DNA of 64,000 nt from Pseudomonas helleri (GCF_001043025.1 NZ_JYLD01000015.1:62001-126000); one strand, 5' to 3'; shown: positions 42,626-51,901, counted from the first letter of the stretch. Notes: a model not told the origin generated them from the letters alone. Made by a program: numbers and translations.

Positions 42626-43918
42626 CTAGACCGTTATAACGGGCAACCTGATCGGGTGTTCATGCTGAGCCAGCTGGCTCAAAAAACGGTAGCTGTCATT
42701 CAACTCACGCGACAGCGCCAGGCGCTCACGACTGTCCGGCCCGGTCTTCCAGTTCGAACGGTTGTCCAGCTGCGCCAACTGCTGCTCATCCCAGCCCCAT
42801 TCGTGGGTCAGGCGCTCCAGCAGGGCACGCTGCCAGGGGGCACCCTGCGCCGGGGCATGGCCGGAGAGCTTGTGATTGACCTTGAGGTACAGGCTGCGGC
42901 GCACCAGTTCCAGGCGCTGAACATCGCCACGGGCCTGCAAATAGCCCTCAATGCGCCGGTACACCATCACGTACGGATCCAGCTCATCGAGGTCTAGTTG
43001 ATGGGCGTACACGGCGCGCTTATAGCCCAGGCTCAGGCAACTCACCCGCGGGTGCTCGCTGGCATACACCTCAATCAACAGCAGTTTGAGCACCGATTTG
43101 TAGGGCGACTCGATACCCTTGAACAACTGCTTCAACCCGGCCCCTAAAAACTCGGCCGCCGGGATGTGCGCCAAATGCCCGAGGTCGATCACCTCATCCG
43201 TCGGGATCAGGCGCTGGGCCTCAAGCGTCTGAATGAATTCGCCATAGCGGGCTTCTTCATACGCGGGCACCCACCACCACAACGGCGTGCGCCCGCCGAG
43301 CCAGATCGCCGTGCGATAAAACTCGTCGAGCAACAACGAATGTTGCGCGTTTACAAAGTCATCCACGTCGCAATGCAGAGCACGCTCGCCCTGGGCGAAA
43401 CGCTGGGCATCGATCAGAAAAAAGTGCGCCTCACTGCCCTGGCCCGCAGCCCATGTCTCCAGGCGGCGGCATTTTTTGCGCAAATTGGCCAACGCCTGGT
43501 CGTCCAGACCCGGCGCGTGGCAGAGCCACACGTCCATATCGCTCTGATCGGTCTGCGCCAACGTGCCCAGGCTGCCCATTAGATACAGGCCGTGAATGGC
43601 CTGGGGCTGGCCGGGCTGCGGGCGATAGATAAAGTCAGCGGCTAACGCCTGCGCCGCCGTCAGGGTTGGCGCATCCGGGGCATAACCCGAGACACCGGCC
43701 GGCGTGCAGTCCGAGACATAGCCGGGCAGCAGCGGGTCGTTCACATGAAACAACAGGGCCAACAGATTCAGGATCGTTTGCTGAGCGGGCAACAGGCCTT
43801 CCATTGCGCGCTGCAGACGTCCGTTGTTGACCGCCAGAAACCGCTCACGCACCTGATGGAGAACCTGTCGATCGATTCCCTCACTCAGAGCGGGTCTTAC
43901 TTCCAGGGGGCGCGTCAT
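42626..43918 (-). pseudogene. cyaA: class I adenylate cyclase, lacking the carboxy-terminal half
   Basis: A 430-residue product; complete class I adenylate cyclases are about 850-950 residues. The amino-terminal catalytic domain is present: the nucleotidyl-transferase motif LMGSLGTLAQTDQSDMDVW (about residues 110-128) holds the GS and DxD residues that bind ATP-magnesium. Homology ends after NDSYRFLSQLAQHEH and the last seven or so residues (IRLPVITV) look unrelated. The lost part is the regulatory domain. rnk follows directly, so no 3' remnant is left. The catalytic part of E. coli CyaA is active alone, so this could be an unregulated enzyme and not a dead gene. A TTG at 43942 is a possible start. 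Confidence 0.85.
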
Positions 43919-44106
43919 TGCACACTCAGACCGGCTCGCCAAACGAGAAAGAGGAGGGGAGGTGAGTTTACAGCCAGCAGCACAAAAGACTTAGGGCGAT
44001 TGTGTTTTTGACGTCAGATTTTTTACATATCTGAACATTAGACGGGAAACAGGGAATGCGCCCGCGGAATCAACAAAGAGGGAGATTCCGTGGGCAATGC
44101 GGGATG

Positions 44107-44376
44107 TCAGGCAATTTCTGCCAGTTTTTCGCCCAGCTTCGACTCTGAAGTAAGGATCAGCAGCAGCCCTTGGACATGCTCGGCGGCATCACGGCCCAGG
44201 CTGGTCAGGTAACCACCATCGGGTTGATTGATCAGGTCTTTGTCATACAAACGTTGTGCTGCCGCAATCCGTTGTGGATCAGCGGTCTGATGGATCTTCA
44301 GGCCCTCAAGCGTACTTTCCAGGTCAAACAGTGCAAGGACTTCCAGTTCGGCAACCAACTCAGGGGTAAACGACAT
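44107..44376 (-). CDS. TIGR02647 family small protein
   Basis: An 89-residue protein with the family pattern MSFTPELVAELEVLALFDLE and GGYLTSLGRDAAEHVQGLLLIL. It reads like a small winged helix (helical first half, LYDKDLINQPDGGYLT as the wing). The family is restricted to gammaproteobacteria, mainly Pseudomonas and Shewanella types, with no known role. Monocistronic, between cyaA and the sulfate operon. Confidence 0.8.
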   Translation of the reverse strand: MSFTPELVAELEVLALFDLESTLEGLKIHQTADPQRIAAAQRLYDKDLINQPDGGYLTSLGRDAAEHVQGLLLILTSESKLGEKLAEIA

Positions 44377-44686
44377 AAAAACTCCAGACTATGCAGGAAA
44401 AGGCGACAACTGCTCTAAGGTGATCCCACTATCACCAACTGTCCAGTGACAGTTCTGACCTTATATAAGCAGCGTGTCGTGCCGGCCCCGCATTGACGCG
44501 CTTACGAGGCAATTGGAGTGTAGACCCTGCCCTCGATTACGCGCGCGAATAAAGCCTGCCCTCCGACTACCACGCTTTCAGTTATATAAACATTCTTAAA
44601 TAGTATTTTTAAGAATAATCGCGCCTCACTACTATGACATCCACGCCAGCACCTCAGTCGGCAACCCATATTTCCAGGAGCACACC
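44377..44686 (+). promoter_or_regulatory. control region of the sulfate uptake operon
   Basis: No gene is seen in this 310-base gap. A perfect dyad ATTCTTAAA-N7-TTTAAGAAT at 44592-44616 lies in an AT-rich stretch (44575-44620), 71 bases before the oscA ATG. This is a candidate binding site for CysB or another sulfur-limitation regulator; the AT-rich character fits CysB but the consensus is too loose to prove it. Confidence 0.45.
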
Positions 44687-44869
44687 ATGAGCGCATCTCT
44701 GCGTAGCGTTGACGGTCAGGACGAAGCCACCATTCTGCGGGAAATCCAGAGCGCGCTACGGGACCTGCGCTTTGGTGCCGTCGAAATCACCGTGCACAAC
44801 GCACAAGTGGTTCAGATCGAACGCAAAGAAAAATTCCGGTTACAGAACCCGAGCCAGAAAAGTAATTGA
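44687..44869 (+). CDS. oscA: OscA (DUF2292/YezD family), sulfur-starvation small protein
   Basis: A 60-residue protein with the DUF2292 pattern ILREIQSALRDLRFGAVEIT and VHNAQVVQIERKEKFRLQ, forming a likely helix plus two to three strands. OscA in pseudomonads is needed for use of organosulfur compounds and is encoded just before sbp, as here. AGGAG lies six bases before the ATG. A nine-pair hairpin at 44874 separates it from sbp. Confidence 0.88.
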   Translation: MSASLRSVDGQDEATILREIQSALRDLRFGAVEITVHNAQVVQIERKEKFRLQNPSQKSN

Positions 44870-44873
44870 GCCA

Positions 44874-44895
44874 AACGCACTCATCGGAGTGCGTT
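44874..44895 (+). other. intercistronic hairpin oscA-sbp
   Basis: AACGCACTC and GAGTGCGTT form a perfect nine-pair stem with the tetraloop ATCG. No T-run follows, so it would stabilise or process mRNA and not end it; it lies 33 bases before the sbp ATG. Confidence 0.65.
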
Positions 44896-44928
44896 CATAA
44901 CAACTAGAAACGCTTTGGAGCCTCACCT

Positions 44929-45942
44929 ATGTCCCTACGCCGTTACGCTCTGGCCGCGCTGGCCAGTGCCATTTTTGCTGGCTCCGCTGTAGCCAAAGAC
45001 TACGAATTGCTCAACGTTTCTTACGATCCAACCCGTGAGCTGTACCAGGATTACAACGCTGAGTTCGTTAATTTCTGGAAAGCCAGCCACCCGGGCGACA
45101 ACGTCAAAATCCAGCAGTCTCACGGTGGCTCGGGCAAACAGGCCCGTGGCGTGATCGACGGCTTGCGCGCCGACGTCGTGACCCTGGCATTGGCCGGCGA
45201 CATCGATGAAATCTCCAAACTCAACAAAGGCTCGCTGCCAGCCGACTGGCAAACCCGCCTGCCGGACGCCAGCACTCCGTACACCTCGACCATCGTGTTC
45301 CTGGTGCGCAAGGGCAACCCTAAAGGCATCAAGGACTGGGACGACCTGGTCAAGAAAGACGTCTCGGTGATTACCCCGAACCCTAAAACCAGTGGCGGCG
45401 CGCGCTGGAACTTCCTCGCAGCCTACGCCTACGGCCTGAAAGCCAACGGTGGCGATGAAGCCAAAGCCAATGCCTACGTGCAAGAGCTGTTCAAGCACGT
45501 ACCGGTGCTGGATACCGGCGCACGCGGCTCGACCATTACCTTCGTCAACAACGGTCAGGGTGACGTGTTGCTGGCCTGGGAAAACGAAGCGTTCCTGGCA
45601 CTGAAAGAAGACGGCGGTACAGACAAGTTCGAAATCGTCGTGCCTTCCCTGTCGATTCTGGCCGAGCCACCGGTGGCTGTGGTCGACAAAAACGCCGAGA
45701 GAAAAGGCAACCTGGAGATCGCCAACGCGTACCTCAAACACCTGTACAGCCCGGCTGGCCAAGAGATCGCAGCCAAGAACTTCTACCGTCCGCGTGACGA
45801 AAAAGTAGCGGCCAAATACGCCGAGCAATTTCCGAAACTGGAGCTTGTCACTATCGACAAAGACTTCGGCGGCTGGAAAACTGCGCAGCCGAAATTTTTT
45901 AATGACGGTGGCGTGTTCGACCAGATCTACCAGGCGCAATAA
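44929..45942 (+). CDS. sbp: periplasmic sulfate-binding protein
   Basis: A 337-residue binding protein with a signal peptide (about residues 1-22, AALASAIFAGSAVAK). Motifs of the sulfate/thiosulfate family are NVSYDPTRELYQDYN, QSHGGSGKQARGV (about residues 64-76, sulfate-binding serine and backbone amides), TPNPKTSGGARWN (about 149-161) and VPVLDTGARGSTITF. It delivers sulfate to CysT/CysW. The transporter genes follow after an 90-base gap with a hairpin. Confidence 0.95.
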   Translation: MSLRRYALAALASAIFAGSAVAKDYELLNVSYDPTRELYQDYNAEFVNFWKASHPGDNVKIQQSHGGSGKQARGVIDGLRADVVTLALAGDIDEISKLNKGSLPADWQTRLPDASTPYTSTIVFLVRKGNPKGIKDWDDLVKKDVSVITPNPKTSGGARWNFLAAYAYGLKANGGDEAKANAYVQELFKHVPVLDTGARGSTITFVNNGQGDVLLAWENEAFLALKEDGGTDKFEIVVPSLSILAEPPVAVVDKNAERKGNLEIANAYLKHLYSPAGQEIAAKNFYRPRDEKVAAKYAEQFPKLELVTIDKDFGGWKTAQPKFFNDGGVFDQIYQAQ

Positions 45943-45986
45943 CCTGTGGGGCGGGGCTTTAAGCCACGCTGAAAGCTAGAACATAG

Positions 45987-46009
45987 AGCCCGCGACCCTG
46001 TTGCGGGCT
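45987..46009 (+). other. intercistronic hairpin sbp-cysT
   Basis: AGCCCGC and GCGGGCT flank a nine-base loop; TT and no long T-run follow. It may lower read-through into cysTWA or protect the sbp mRNA, so that the binding protein is made in excess of the permeases. Confidence 0.55.
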
Positions 46010-46032
46010 TCGTGCGTTAACCAAGGACTCTT

Positions 46033-46854
46033 ATGTCTCGTCGTATTTCCCCCGTCATACCCGGCTTCGGGCTGACGCTGGGCTACACCTTGGTGTACCT
46101 CAGCCTCATCGTGCTTATACCGTTGGCTGCCATGTTTGTGCATGCCGCGCAACTCACCTGGGAGCAGTTTTGGGCCATCATCACCGCGCCGCGGGTGTTG
46201 GCAGCGCTCAAGCTCAGTTTTGGCACCGCTTTTTTTGCCGCCTTGATCAACGGCGTCATCGGCACCGTTCTGGCCTGGGTGCTGGTGCGATACACCTTCC
46301 CCGGGCGCAAGATCATCGATGCCATGATCGACCTGCCCTTTGCCCTGCCAACGGCGGTGGCCGGTATTGCACTGACCACGTTGTACGCGCCCCACGGCTG
46401 GATTGGCCAGTTCGCCTCGGACCTGGGCTTCAAAATCGCCTACACCCCGCTGGGCATTACCCTGGCCCTGACCTTTGTGACCCTGCCGTTTGTGGTGCGC
46501 ACCGTGCAGCCGGTTCTGGCAGACATCCCGCGTGAAATCGAAGAGGCCGCTGCCTGCCTGGGCGCCAAGCCCCTGCAAGTGTTCCGCTACATCCTCATGC
46601 CGGCCCTGTTGCCCGCTTGGTTGACCGGTTTTGCGCTGGCCTTTGCCCGTGGCATCGGTGAGTACGGCTCGGTCATTTTCATCGCCGGTAACATGCCGAT
46701 GAAAACCGAGATTCTGCCGCTGCTGATCATGGTCAAGCTCGACCAGTACGACTACACCGGCGCCACCGCCATCGGCGTGATGATGCTGGTGGTTTCCTTC
46801 GTGTTGCTGCTGCTGATCAACTTGATCCAGCGCCGCATCGAAACCCCATCCTGA
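46033..46854 (+). CDS. cysT: sulfate ABC transporter permease CysT
   Basis: A 273-residue inner-membrane permease with six transmembrane segments. The EAA loop EIEEAAACLGAKPLQVFRYILMPAL (about residues 167-191) and FPGRKIIDAMIDLPFALPTAV are CysT/CysU-like. It pairs with CysW to form the sulfate/thiosulfate channel. AAGGAC lies upstream of the ATG. The next gene begins 13 bases after the stop. Confidence 0.94.
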   Translation: MSRRISPVIPGFGLTLGYTLVYLSLIVLIPLAAMFVHAAQLTWEQFWAIITAPRVLAALKLSFGTAFFAALINGVIGTVLAWVLVRYTFPGRKIIDAMIDLPFALPTAVAGIALTTLYAPHGWIGQFASDLGFKIAYTPLGITLALTFVTLPFVVRTVQPVLADIPREIEEAAACLGAKPLQVFRYILMPALLPAWLTGFALAFARGIGEYGSVIFIAGNMPMKTEILPLLIMVKLDQYDYTGATAIGVMMLVVSFVLLLLINLIQRRIETPS

Positions 46855-46867
46855 AGGAGGCCAGCGT

Positions 46868-47740
46868 ATGTCCAGTTCGTCTATAAACGCGGCCTCCGCC
46901 GCCAACGCTGCACGCCGTGGCAGCGCGCTTTCACGCCGGCTGCTGATCGCACTTGGCTGGTTGTTCTTTATCGGCTTCTTGCTGTTGCCACTGCTGATCG
47001 TAGTGTCCCAGGGCCTGAAGCTGGGCTTCGGTGCGTTCTTCGATGCGATCCTTGAGCCCGACGCCTTGTCGGCCCTCAAGCTGACCATCATCGCCGTCGT
47101 CATTTCGGTGCCGCTCAACGTGGTGTTTGGCGTGAGTGCGGCCTGGTGCGTGAGCAAATACAGCTTTCGCGGCAAAAGTATCCTGGTCACCCTGATCGAC
47201 CTGCCGTTTTCGGTATCACCGGTGATCGCCGGTCTGGTCTACGTGCTGATGTTCGGCGCGCAGGGTTTCTTCGGCGAGTGGCTGCAAGACCACGACATTC
47301 AGATCATCTTTGCGTTACCGGGCATCGTGCTGGCAACCATCTTTGTGACGGTGCCCTTCGTGGCCCGTGAGTTGATCCCGCTGATGCAAGAGCAGGGCAC
47401 TCAGGAAGAAGAAGCCGCACGCTTGCTGGGCGCCAATGGCTGGCAGATGTTCTGGCACGTCACTGTGCCCAACATCAAATGGGGCCTGATCTACGGCGTT
47501 GTACTGTGTACGGCGCGGGCGATGGGCGAATTTGGCGCGGTGTCGGTGGTTTCCGGGCACATTCGCGGGGTGACCAACACCCTGCCGCTGCACGTCGAGA
47601 TCCTCTACAACGAATACAACCACGTCGCCGCCTTCGCTGTGGCCACCCTGTTGCTGATCCTGGCGCTCTTCATCCTGCTGCTCAAGCAGTGGAGCGAATC
47701 CCGTATTAACCGCCTGCGCGCCAGCGCCGCGGAGGAATAA
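46868..47740 (+). CDS. cysW: sulfate ABC transporter permease CysW
   Basis: A 290-residue permease, partner of CysT. It has the same topology, with FRGKSILVTLIDLPFSVSPVIAGL (about residues 100-123, given in part) and the EAA loop QEEEAARLLGANGWQMFWHVTVP (about 179-201). The GAGG-rich site before the ATG and three-base spacing to cysA show a single operon. Confidence 0.94.
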   Translation: MSSSSINAASAANAARRGSALSRRLLIALGWLFFIGFLLLPLLIVVSQGLKLGFGAFFDAILEPDALSALKLTIIAVVISVPLNVVFGVSAAWCVSKYSFRGKSILVTLIDLPFSVSPVIAGLVYVLMFGAQGFFGEWLQDHDIQIIFALPGIVLATIFVTVPFVARELIPLMQEQGTQEEEAARLLGANGWQMFWHVTVPNIKWGLIYGVVLCTARAMGEFGAVSVVSGHIRGVTNTLPLHVEILYNEYNHVAAFAVATLLLILALFILLLKQWSESRINRLRASAAEE

Positions 47741-47743
47741 ACC

Positions 47744-48724
47744 ATGTCGATCGAAGTCCGTAACGTCAGCAAGAACTTCAACGCCTTCAAAGCGCTGGAC
47801 AGCATCAATCTGGACATCCACAGCGGCGAGCTGGTGGCATTGCTTGGCCCGTCGGGCTGCGGCAAAACCACCCTGTTGCGCATCATCGCGGGGCTTGAAA
47901 CCCCGGACCAGGGCAGCATCGTCTTCCACGGCGAAGACGTCTCGGGCCATGACGTGCGTGATCGCAACGTCGGTTTCGTGTTCCAGCATTACGCGCTGTT
48001 CCGCCACATGACGGTATTCGACAACGTGGCCTTCGGCCTGCGCATGAAGCCCAAGGGCGAGCGTCCGAACGAAACCCGCATCGCCGAAAAAGTCCACGAG
48101 CTGCTGAACATGGTGCAGCTGGACTGGCTCTCTGACCGCTACCCGGAGCAACTGTCGGGTGGTCAGCGCCAGCGTATCGCCCTGGCCCGCGCTCTGGCGG
48201 TAGAGCCTAAAGTGCTGCTGCTCGACGAACCGTTCGGCGCCCTCGACGCCAAGGTCCGTAAAGAACTGCGCCGCTGGCTTGCGCGCCTGCACGAAGACAT
48301 CAACCTGACCTCGGTGTTCGTGACCCACGACCAGGAAGAAGCGATGGAAGTCGCAGACCGCATCGTGGTCATGAACAAAGGCGTGATCGAGCAAATCGGC
48401 TCACCGGGTGACGTCTACGAAAACCCGGCCAGCGACTTTGTTTATCACTTCCTGGGTGACTCCAACCGCCTGCATTTGGGCGAGGACAACCACGTCCTGT
48501 TCCGTCCGCACGAAGTGTCGTTGTCGCGTCACGAACTCGAAGACCACCACGCCGCCCAGGTACGCGACATCCGCCCGCTGGGTGCGACCACCCGGGTGAC
48601 GTTGAAGGTTGAGGGGCAAAGCGAGCTGATCGAAGTAGAAGTGGTCAAAGACCATGACAGCCTGACCGAACTGGCCCGCGGCGAGACGTTGTTCTTTAAG
48701 CCGAAGGTATGGCAGAAGGCTTAA
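47744..48724 (+). CDS. cysA: sulfate/thiosulfate ABC transporter ATPase CysA
   Basis: A 326-residue ATPase. Walker A LLGPSGCGKTTLLR (about residues 33-46), Q-loop FQHYALFRHM, signature LSGGQRQRIALARAL (about 135-149), Walker B LLLDEPFGALDAK and H-loop FVTHDQEEAM. The carboxy-terminal regulatory part has the TOBE-like VLFRPHEVSLSRHE. It powers CysTW. It is the last gene of the operon; a MITE-like element lies 22 bases beyond. Confidence 0.95.
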   Translation: MSIEVRNVSKNFNAFKALDSINLDIHSGELVALLGPSGCGKTTLLRIIAGLETPDQGSIVFHGEDVSGHDVRDRNVGFVFQHYALFRHMTVFDNVAFGLRMKPKGERPNETRIAEKVHELLNMVQLDWLSDRYPEQLSGGQRQRIALARALAVEPKVLLLDEPFGALDAKVRKELRRWLARLHEDINLTSVFVTHDQEEAMEVADRIVVMNKGVIEQIGSPGDVYENPASDFVYHFLGDSNRLHLGEDNHVLFRPHEVSLSRHELEDHHAAQVRDIRPLGATTRVTLKVEGQSELIEVEVVKDHDSLTELARGETLFFKPKVWQKA

Positions 48725-48745
48725 AAACACCCTATCCATAGAGTT

Positions 48746-48814
48746 GTAGTCGCTGATGAGGTACGAAGCTGCGATGTGGTGTGCATCGCAGCCTCATGCT
48801 TCGTCAGCGACTAC
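48746..48814. repeat. MITE-like element, copy 3 (internally deleted)
   Basis: A 69-base short form. The ends GTAGTCGCTG and CAGCGACTAC and the inner arms GCTGCGATG / CATCGCAGC are kept, but the asymmetric centre of the 100-base copies is missing. Confidence 0.85.
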
Positions 48815-48832
48815 AGGATTTTCGTAAAGCTT

Positions 48833-49111
48833 TTAAGGCTTTTTCAGCTTCGGATTGGGAAAGAACTGCACCGCCTGAACGTTCGGGGTCGGTGGTTTTT
48901 TCAGTGCCGAGGTGTTGACCCGCGTGCCCAATTCCTTCGGCACCGACAGACCTTGCTCATTCAGCGTGTCGGAGTAGCCGCAGGCCACGCATTCGCGGTG
49001 CGGCACGTCGTTTTCGTTCCACATCATCAGCTTGTCAGGCTCGCTGCACGCCGGGCAGACAGCCCCGGCGATAAAGCGTTTTTTTGTCACGTTTACCGGT
49101 GCATCACTCAT
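48833..49111 (-). CDS. YheV-type zinc ribbon protein
   Basis: A 92-residue protein with a zinc-ribbon: CPACSE (Cys about 19 and 22) and CVACGYSD (Cys about 41 and 44), as in the YheV/TIGR02443 family. The amino-terminus is VTKKRFIAGAVCPACSEPDK and the tail is Pro/Lys-rich. The family is unstudied and lies next to prlC in many gammaproteobacteria. The start overlaps the prlC stop by four bases, so it is translated with prlC. Confidence 0.85.
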   Translation of the reverse strand: MSDAPVNVTKKRFIAGAVCPACSEPDKLMMWNENDVPHRECVACGYSDTLNEQGLSVPKELGTRVNTSALKKPPTPNVQAVQFFPNPKLKKP

Positions 49112-51159
49112 GCTGCCGCGTCCTCGGTCAGGCCGCTGTGGCGCAACAAGGCGTCAATCGACGGCTCACGGCCACGGAAGTCCTTGAACAGTTCCATTGG
49201 GGCCAGCGAGCCACCACGCGCCAGAATGGCCTGGCGGAATGCCTTGCCGGTGTGCGGGTTGAACACGCCTTCTTCTTCAAAGCGCGAGAACGCATCCGCC
49301 GACAACACTTCAGCCCATTTGTAGCTGTAGTAACCCGCCGCGTAACCGCCTGCAAAGATGTGCGCGAAGCTGTTGGGGAAGCGGTTGTACGCCGGTGGGC
49401 GCATGACCGAAACCTCATCACGGATGCCGTCCAGCACTTGGGCAACGCTGCGGCCATCGCCGTGGGTGGCGTGCAGTTCGAAGTCAAACAGCGAGAACTC
49501 CAGCTGACGCACCATCATCAGGCCGGACTGGAAGTTCTTGGCCGCGAGCATTTTATCCAGCAGGTCTTTTGGCAGCGCTTCGCCGGTTTCATAGTGGCCG
49601 GAGATCAGCGCCAGGCCTTCCGGCTCCCAGCACCAGTTTTCCATGAACTGGCTTGGCAGCTCGACCGCATCCCACGCCACGCCGTTGATACCGGACACGC
49701 CTGCGTGTTCGATCTCGGTCAGCATGTGGTGCAGGCCATGACCGAACTCGTGGAACAGGGTGGTCACTTCGTCGTGGGTCAGCAGTGCAGGCTTGCCCGC
49801 AACGGCCGGGGTGAAGTTACACACCAGGTTGGCTACCGGGCTTTGCAGCTCGCCGGCTGCGGTGCGGCGACGGTCACGGGCGCCGTCCATCCAGGCACCA
49901 CCGCGCTTGTTGGCGCGGGCGTACAGGTCAAAGAAGAAACGCCCGATGTGCTGGCCGTTTTCTTTGATTTCGAACAGGCGAACATCGGGATGCCAGGTGT
50001 CGAAGCCTTTGATTTCAGCAATGTCGATGCCGTACAGGCGATGCACGATGGCGAACAAGCCATCCAGCACTTTGTCGATCGGGAAGTAGGCGCGCAGGGC
50101 TTCTTGCGACACGCTGTAACGCTGCTCGCGCAGTTTTTCGCCGAAGAAACCGGTGTCCCAGCTTTTCAGTTCGTCGCAGCCTTGCTCGCTGGCATAGGCT
50201 TGCAGTTGCTCAAGGTCACGCGCCGCAAACGGCTTGGTGCGCTTGGCCAGGTCACGCAGGAAGGTCAGCACCTGATCCGGCGTTTCAGCCATTTTGGTGG
50301 CCAGGCTCAGCTCTGCAAAGCTGCCAAAACCCAGCAACTTGGCCAGTTCCTGACGCAGATCGAGGATCTGTTCCATCACCGGACCGTTATCAAACTGACC
50401 GGCATTCGGGCCTTGGTCCGACGCGCGGGTGCAGTAGGCGGCGTAGACTTCTTCGCGCAGGGCGCGGTCTTCGGCGTAGGTCATGACCGGGTAGTAGCTT
50501 GGGAACTCGAGCGAGATCAACCAGCCATCCAGCCCTTTAGCCTGTGCAGCCGCGGCCATTTGCGCCTTGGCCGATTCGGTCAGGCCTGCCAGCGCAGCTT
50601 CGTCGGTGATGTGCTTGGTCCAGGCCTGGGTCGCGTCCAGCAACTGGTTGGAGAACTTGCTGCCCAACTCAGACAGCTTGCTCTGCACTTCGGCGTAGCG
50701 CTTCTGCTCGGCTTCTGGCAGATCAATACCCGACAAGCGGAAATCGCGCAGCGAGTGTTCAAGAATGGTCTTTTGTGCCTGATCAAAGTCAGCCACTTGC
50801 GGGCTGTGGGCCAAGGCTTCGAAGGCCTGGAACAGCTCACGGTTCTGGCCCATCTCGGTGGAGTAGGCGCTCAATGCAGGCAAGCACGCCTCGTAAGCTT
50901 CACGCAGCTCAGTGCTGTTGCACACCGCGTTCAAGTGGCTGACCGGGCTCCAGGCGGCGCCCAGACGGTCGTTCAACTCATCCATCGCCAGCACCAGACC
51001 GGCCCACGTCGGGTTCTTGCCTTGATCGGCGAGGATCTTTTGAATGCCAGCACGGTTGTCCGCGAGGATCTGCTCGATGGCCGGCTGGACGTGCTCAGGA
51101 CGGATCGCCGAAAACGGCGGCAGGTCGTAGGGCTGCAATAGAGGGTTTTTCTCGCTCAC
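49108..51159 (-). CDS. prlC: oligopeptidase A
   Basis: A 683-residue M3-family zinc metallopeptidase of full length. The zinc motif HEFGH is in LFHEFGHGLHHMLTE (about residue 468), with the third-ligand Glu in the GVAWDAVELPSQFMENW segment. It degrades free signal peptides and other short oligopeptides in the cytosol. The GTG at 51159 follows AAGG by eight bases; the GTG at 51168 is the alternative. A YheV-type gene overlaps its end. Monocistronic otherwise and divergent from the carbonic-anhydrase-like gene. Confidence 0.93.
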   Translation of the reverse strand: MSEKNPLLQPYDLPPFSAIRPEHVQPAIEQILADNRAGIQKILADQGKNPTWAGLVLAMDELNDRLGAAWSPVSHLNAVCNSTELREAYEACLPALSAYSTEMGQNRELFQAFEALAHSPQVADFDQAQKTILEHSLRDFRLSGIDLPEAEQKRYAEVQSKLSELGSKFSNQLLDATQAWTKHITDEAALAGLTESAKAQMAAAAQAKGLDGWLISLEFPSYYPVMTYAEDRALREEVYAAYCTRASDQGPNAGQFDNGPVMEQILDLRQELAKLLGFGSFAELSLATKMAETPDQVLTFLRDLAKRTKPFAARDLEQLQAYASEQGCDELKSWDTGFFGEKLREQRYSVSQEALRAYFPIDKVLDGLFAIVHRLYGIDIAEIKGFDTWHPDVRLFEIKENGQHIGRFFFDLYARANKRGGAWMDGARDRRRTAAGELQSPVANLVCNFTPAVAGKPALLTHDEVTTLFHEFGHGLHHMLTEIEHAGVSGINGVAWDAVELPSQFMENWCWEPEGLALISGHYETGEALPKDLLDKMLAAKNFQSGLMMVRQLEFSLFDFELHATHGDGRSVAQVLDGIRDEVSVMRPPAYNRFPNSFAHIFAGGYAAGYYSYKWAEVLSADAFSRFEEEGVFNPHTGKAFRQAILARGGSLAPMELFKDFRGREPSIDALLRHSGLTEDAAA

Positions 51160-51330
51160 GTTTGGCACCTTGGCTAGAAGAAAGTGAAGATCTGTTGAGG
51201 TTTCATTGCAAAAACTGAACCACTCACCTCGTTGTAATGAAACGTCAGCAGACCTTGGGCCATCTTAATTACAATCGACCGTTACCGCAGCCCTGTAACG
51301 CCCTATTACTGCTAAAGAAGGAAGCTATTT

Positions 51331-51879
51331 GTGTCCATCCGTCCGTTCCAGCAGCACACACCTACCGTGGGCGAGCGCGCCTTTGTCGACCGTTCGGCCG
51401 TGGTGATTGGCGACGTCGAGATCGGCGCCGACAGTTCGATCTGGCCATTGACCGTGATTCGCGGCGATATGCACCGCATCCGTATCGGTGCGCGCACCAG
51501 CGTGCAAGACGGCTGCGTGCTGCACATCACCCACGCCGGGCCGTTCAACCCTGAAGGTTTCCCGCTGCTGATCGGCGATGACGTGACCATCGCGCACAAG
51601 GTCATGCTGCATGGCTGCACTGTGGGCAGCCGGATTTTGATCGGCATGAGCAGCATCGTGATGGACGGGGCGGTGATTGAAGATGACGTGATCGTGGGCG
51701 CGGGCAGCCTGGTGCCTCCGGGCAAACGCCTGCAAAGCGGCTTTTTGTATGTCGGCAGCCCGGTCAAGCAAGTGCGTGAACTGACTGAAAAAGAGAAAGC
51801 CTTTTTTACCTACAGCGCTGGCAACTACGTAAAACTCAAAGACCAGCACTTGGCCGAAGGCTACGACCAGCCCGTTTAA
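51331..51879 (+). CDS. gamma-carbonic anhydrase family protein
   Basis: A 182-residue left-handed beta-helix protein with repeated hexapeptides (for example IGDVEIGADSSIWP, VTIAHKVMLHGCTVG, IGMSSIVMDGAVI). The metal-binding histidines of the gamma class are in HITHAG, IAHKV and LHGC. YrdA-type members like this often lack measured anhydrase activity. GTG start at 51331 after AAGGAAG. PAO1 has the same divergent prlC pair and the HAD gene following. Confidence 0.85.
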   Translation: MSIRPFQQHTPTVGERAFVDRSAVVIGDVEIGADSSIWPLTVIRGDMHRIRIGARTSVQDGCVLHITHAGPFNPEGFPLLIGDDVTIAHKVMLHGCTVGSRILIGMSSIVMDGAVIEDDVIVGAGSLVPPGKRLQSGFLYVGSPVKQVRELTEKEKAFFTYSAGNYVKLKDQHLAEGYDQPV

Positions 51880-51901
51880 GCCGCCTATTTTGGAGCCCTG
51901 C

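Noticed and set aside
49084..51141. Plus-strand open frame of 685 codons opposite prlC
   Set aside because: Antisense shadow of the M3 peptidase gene; no recognisable domain and abnormal composition.
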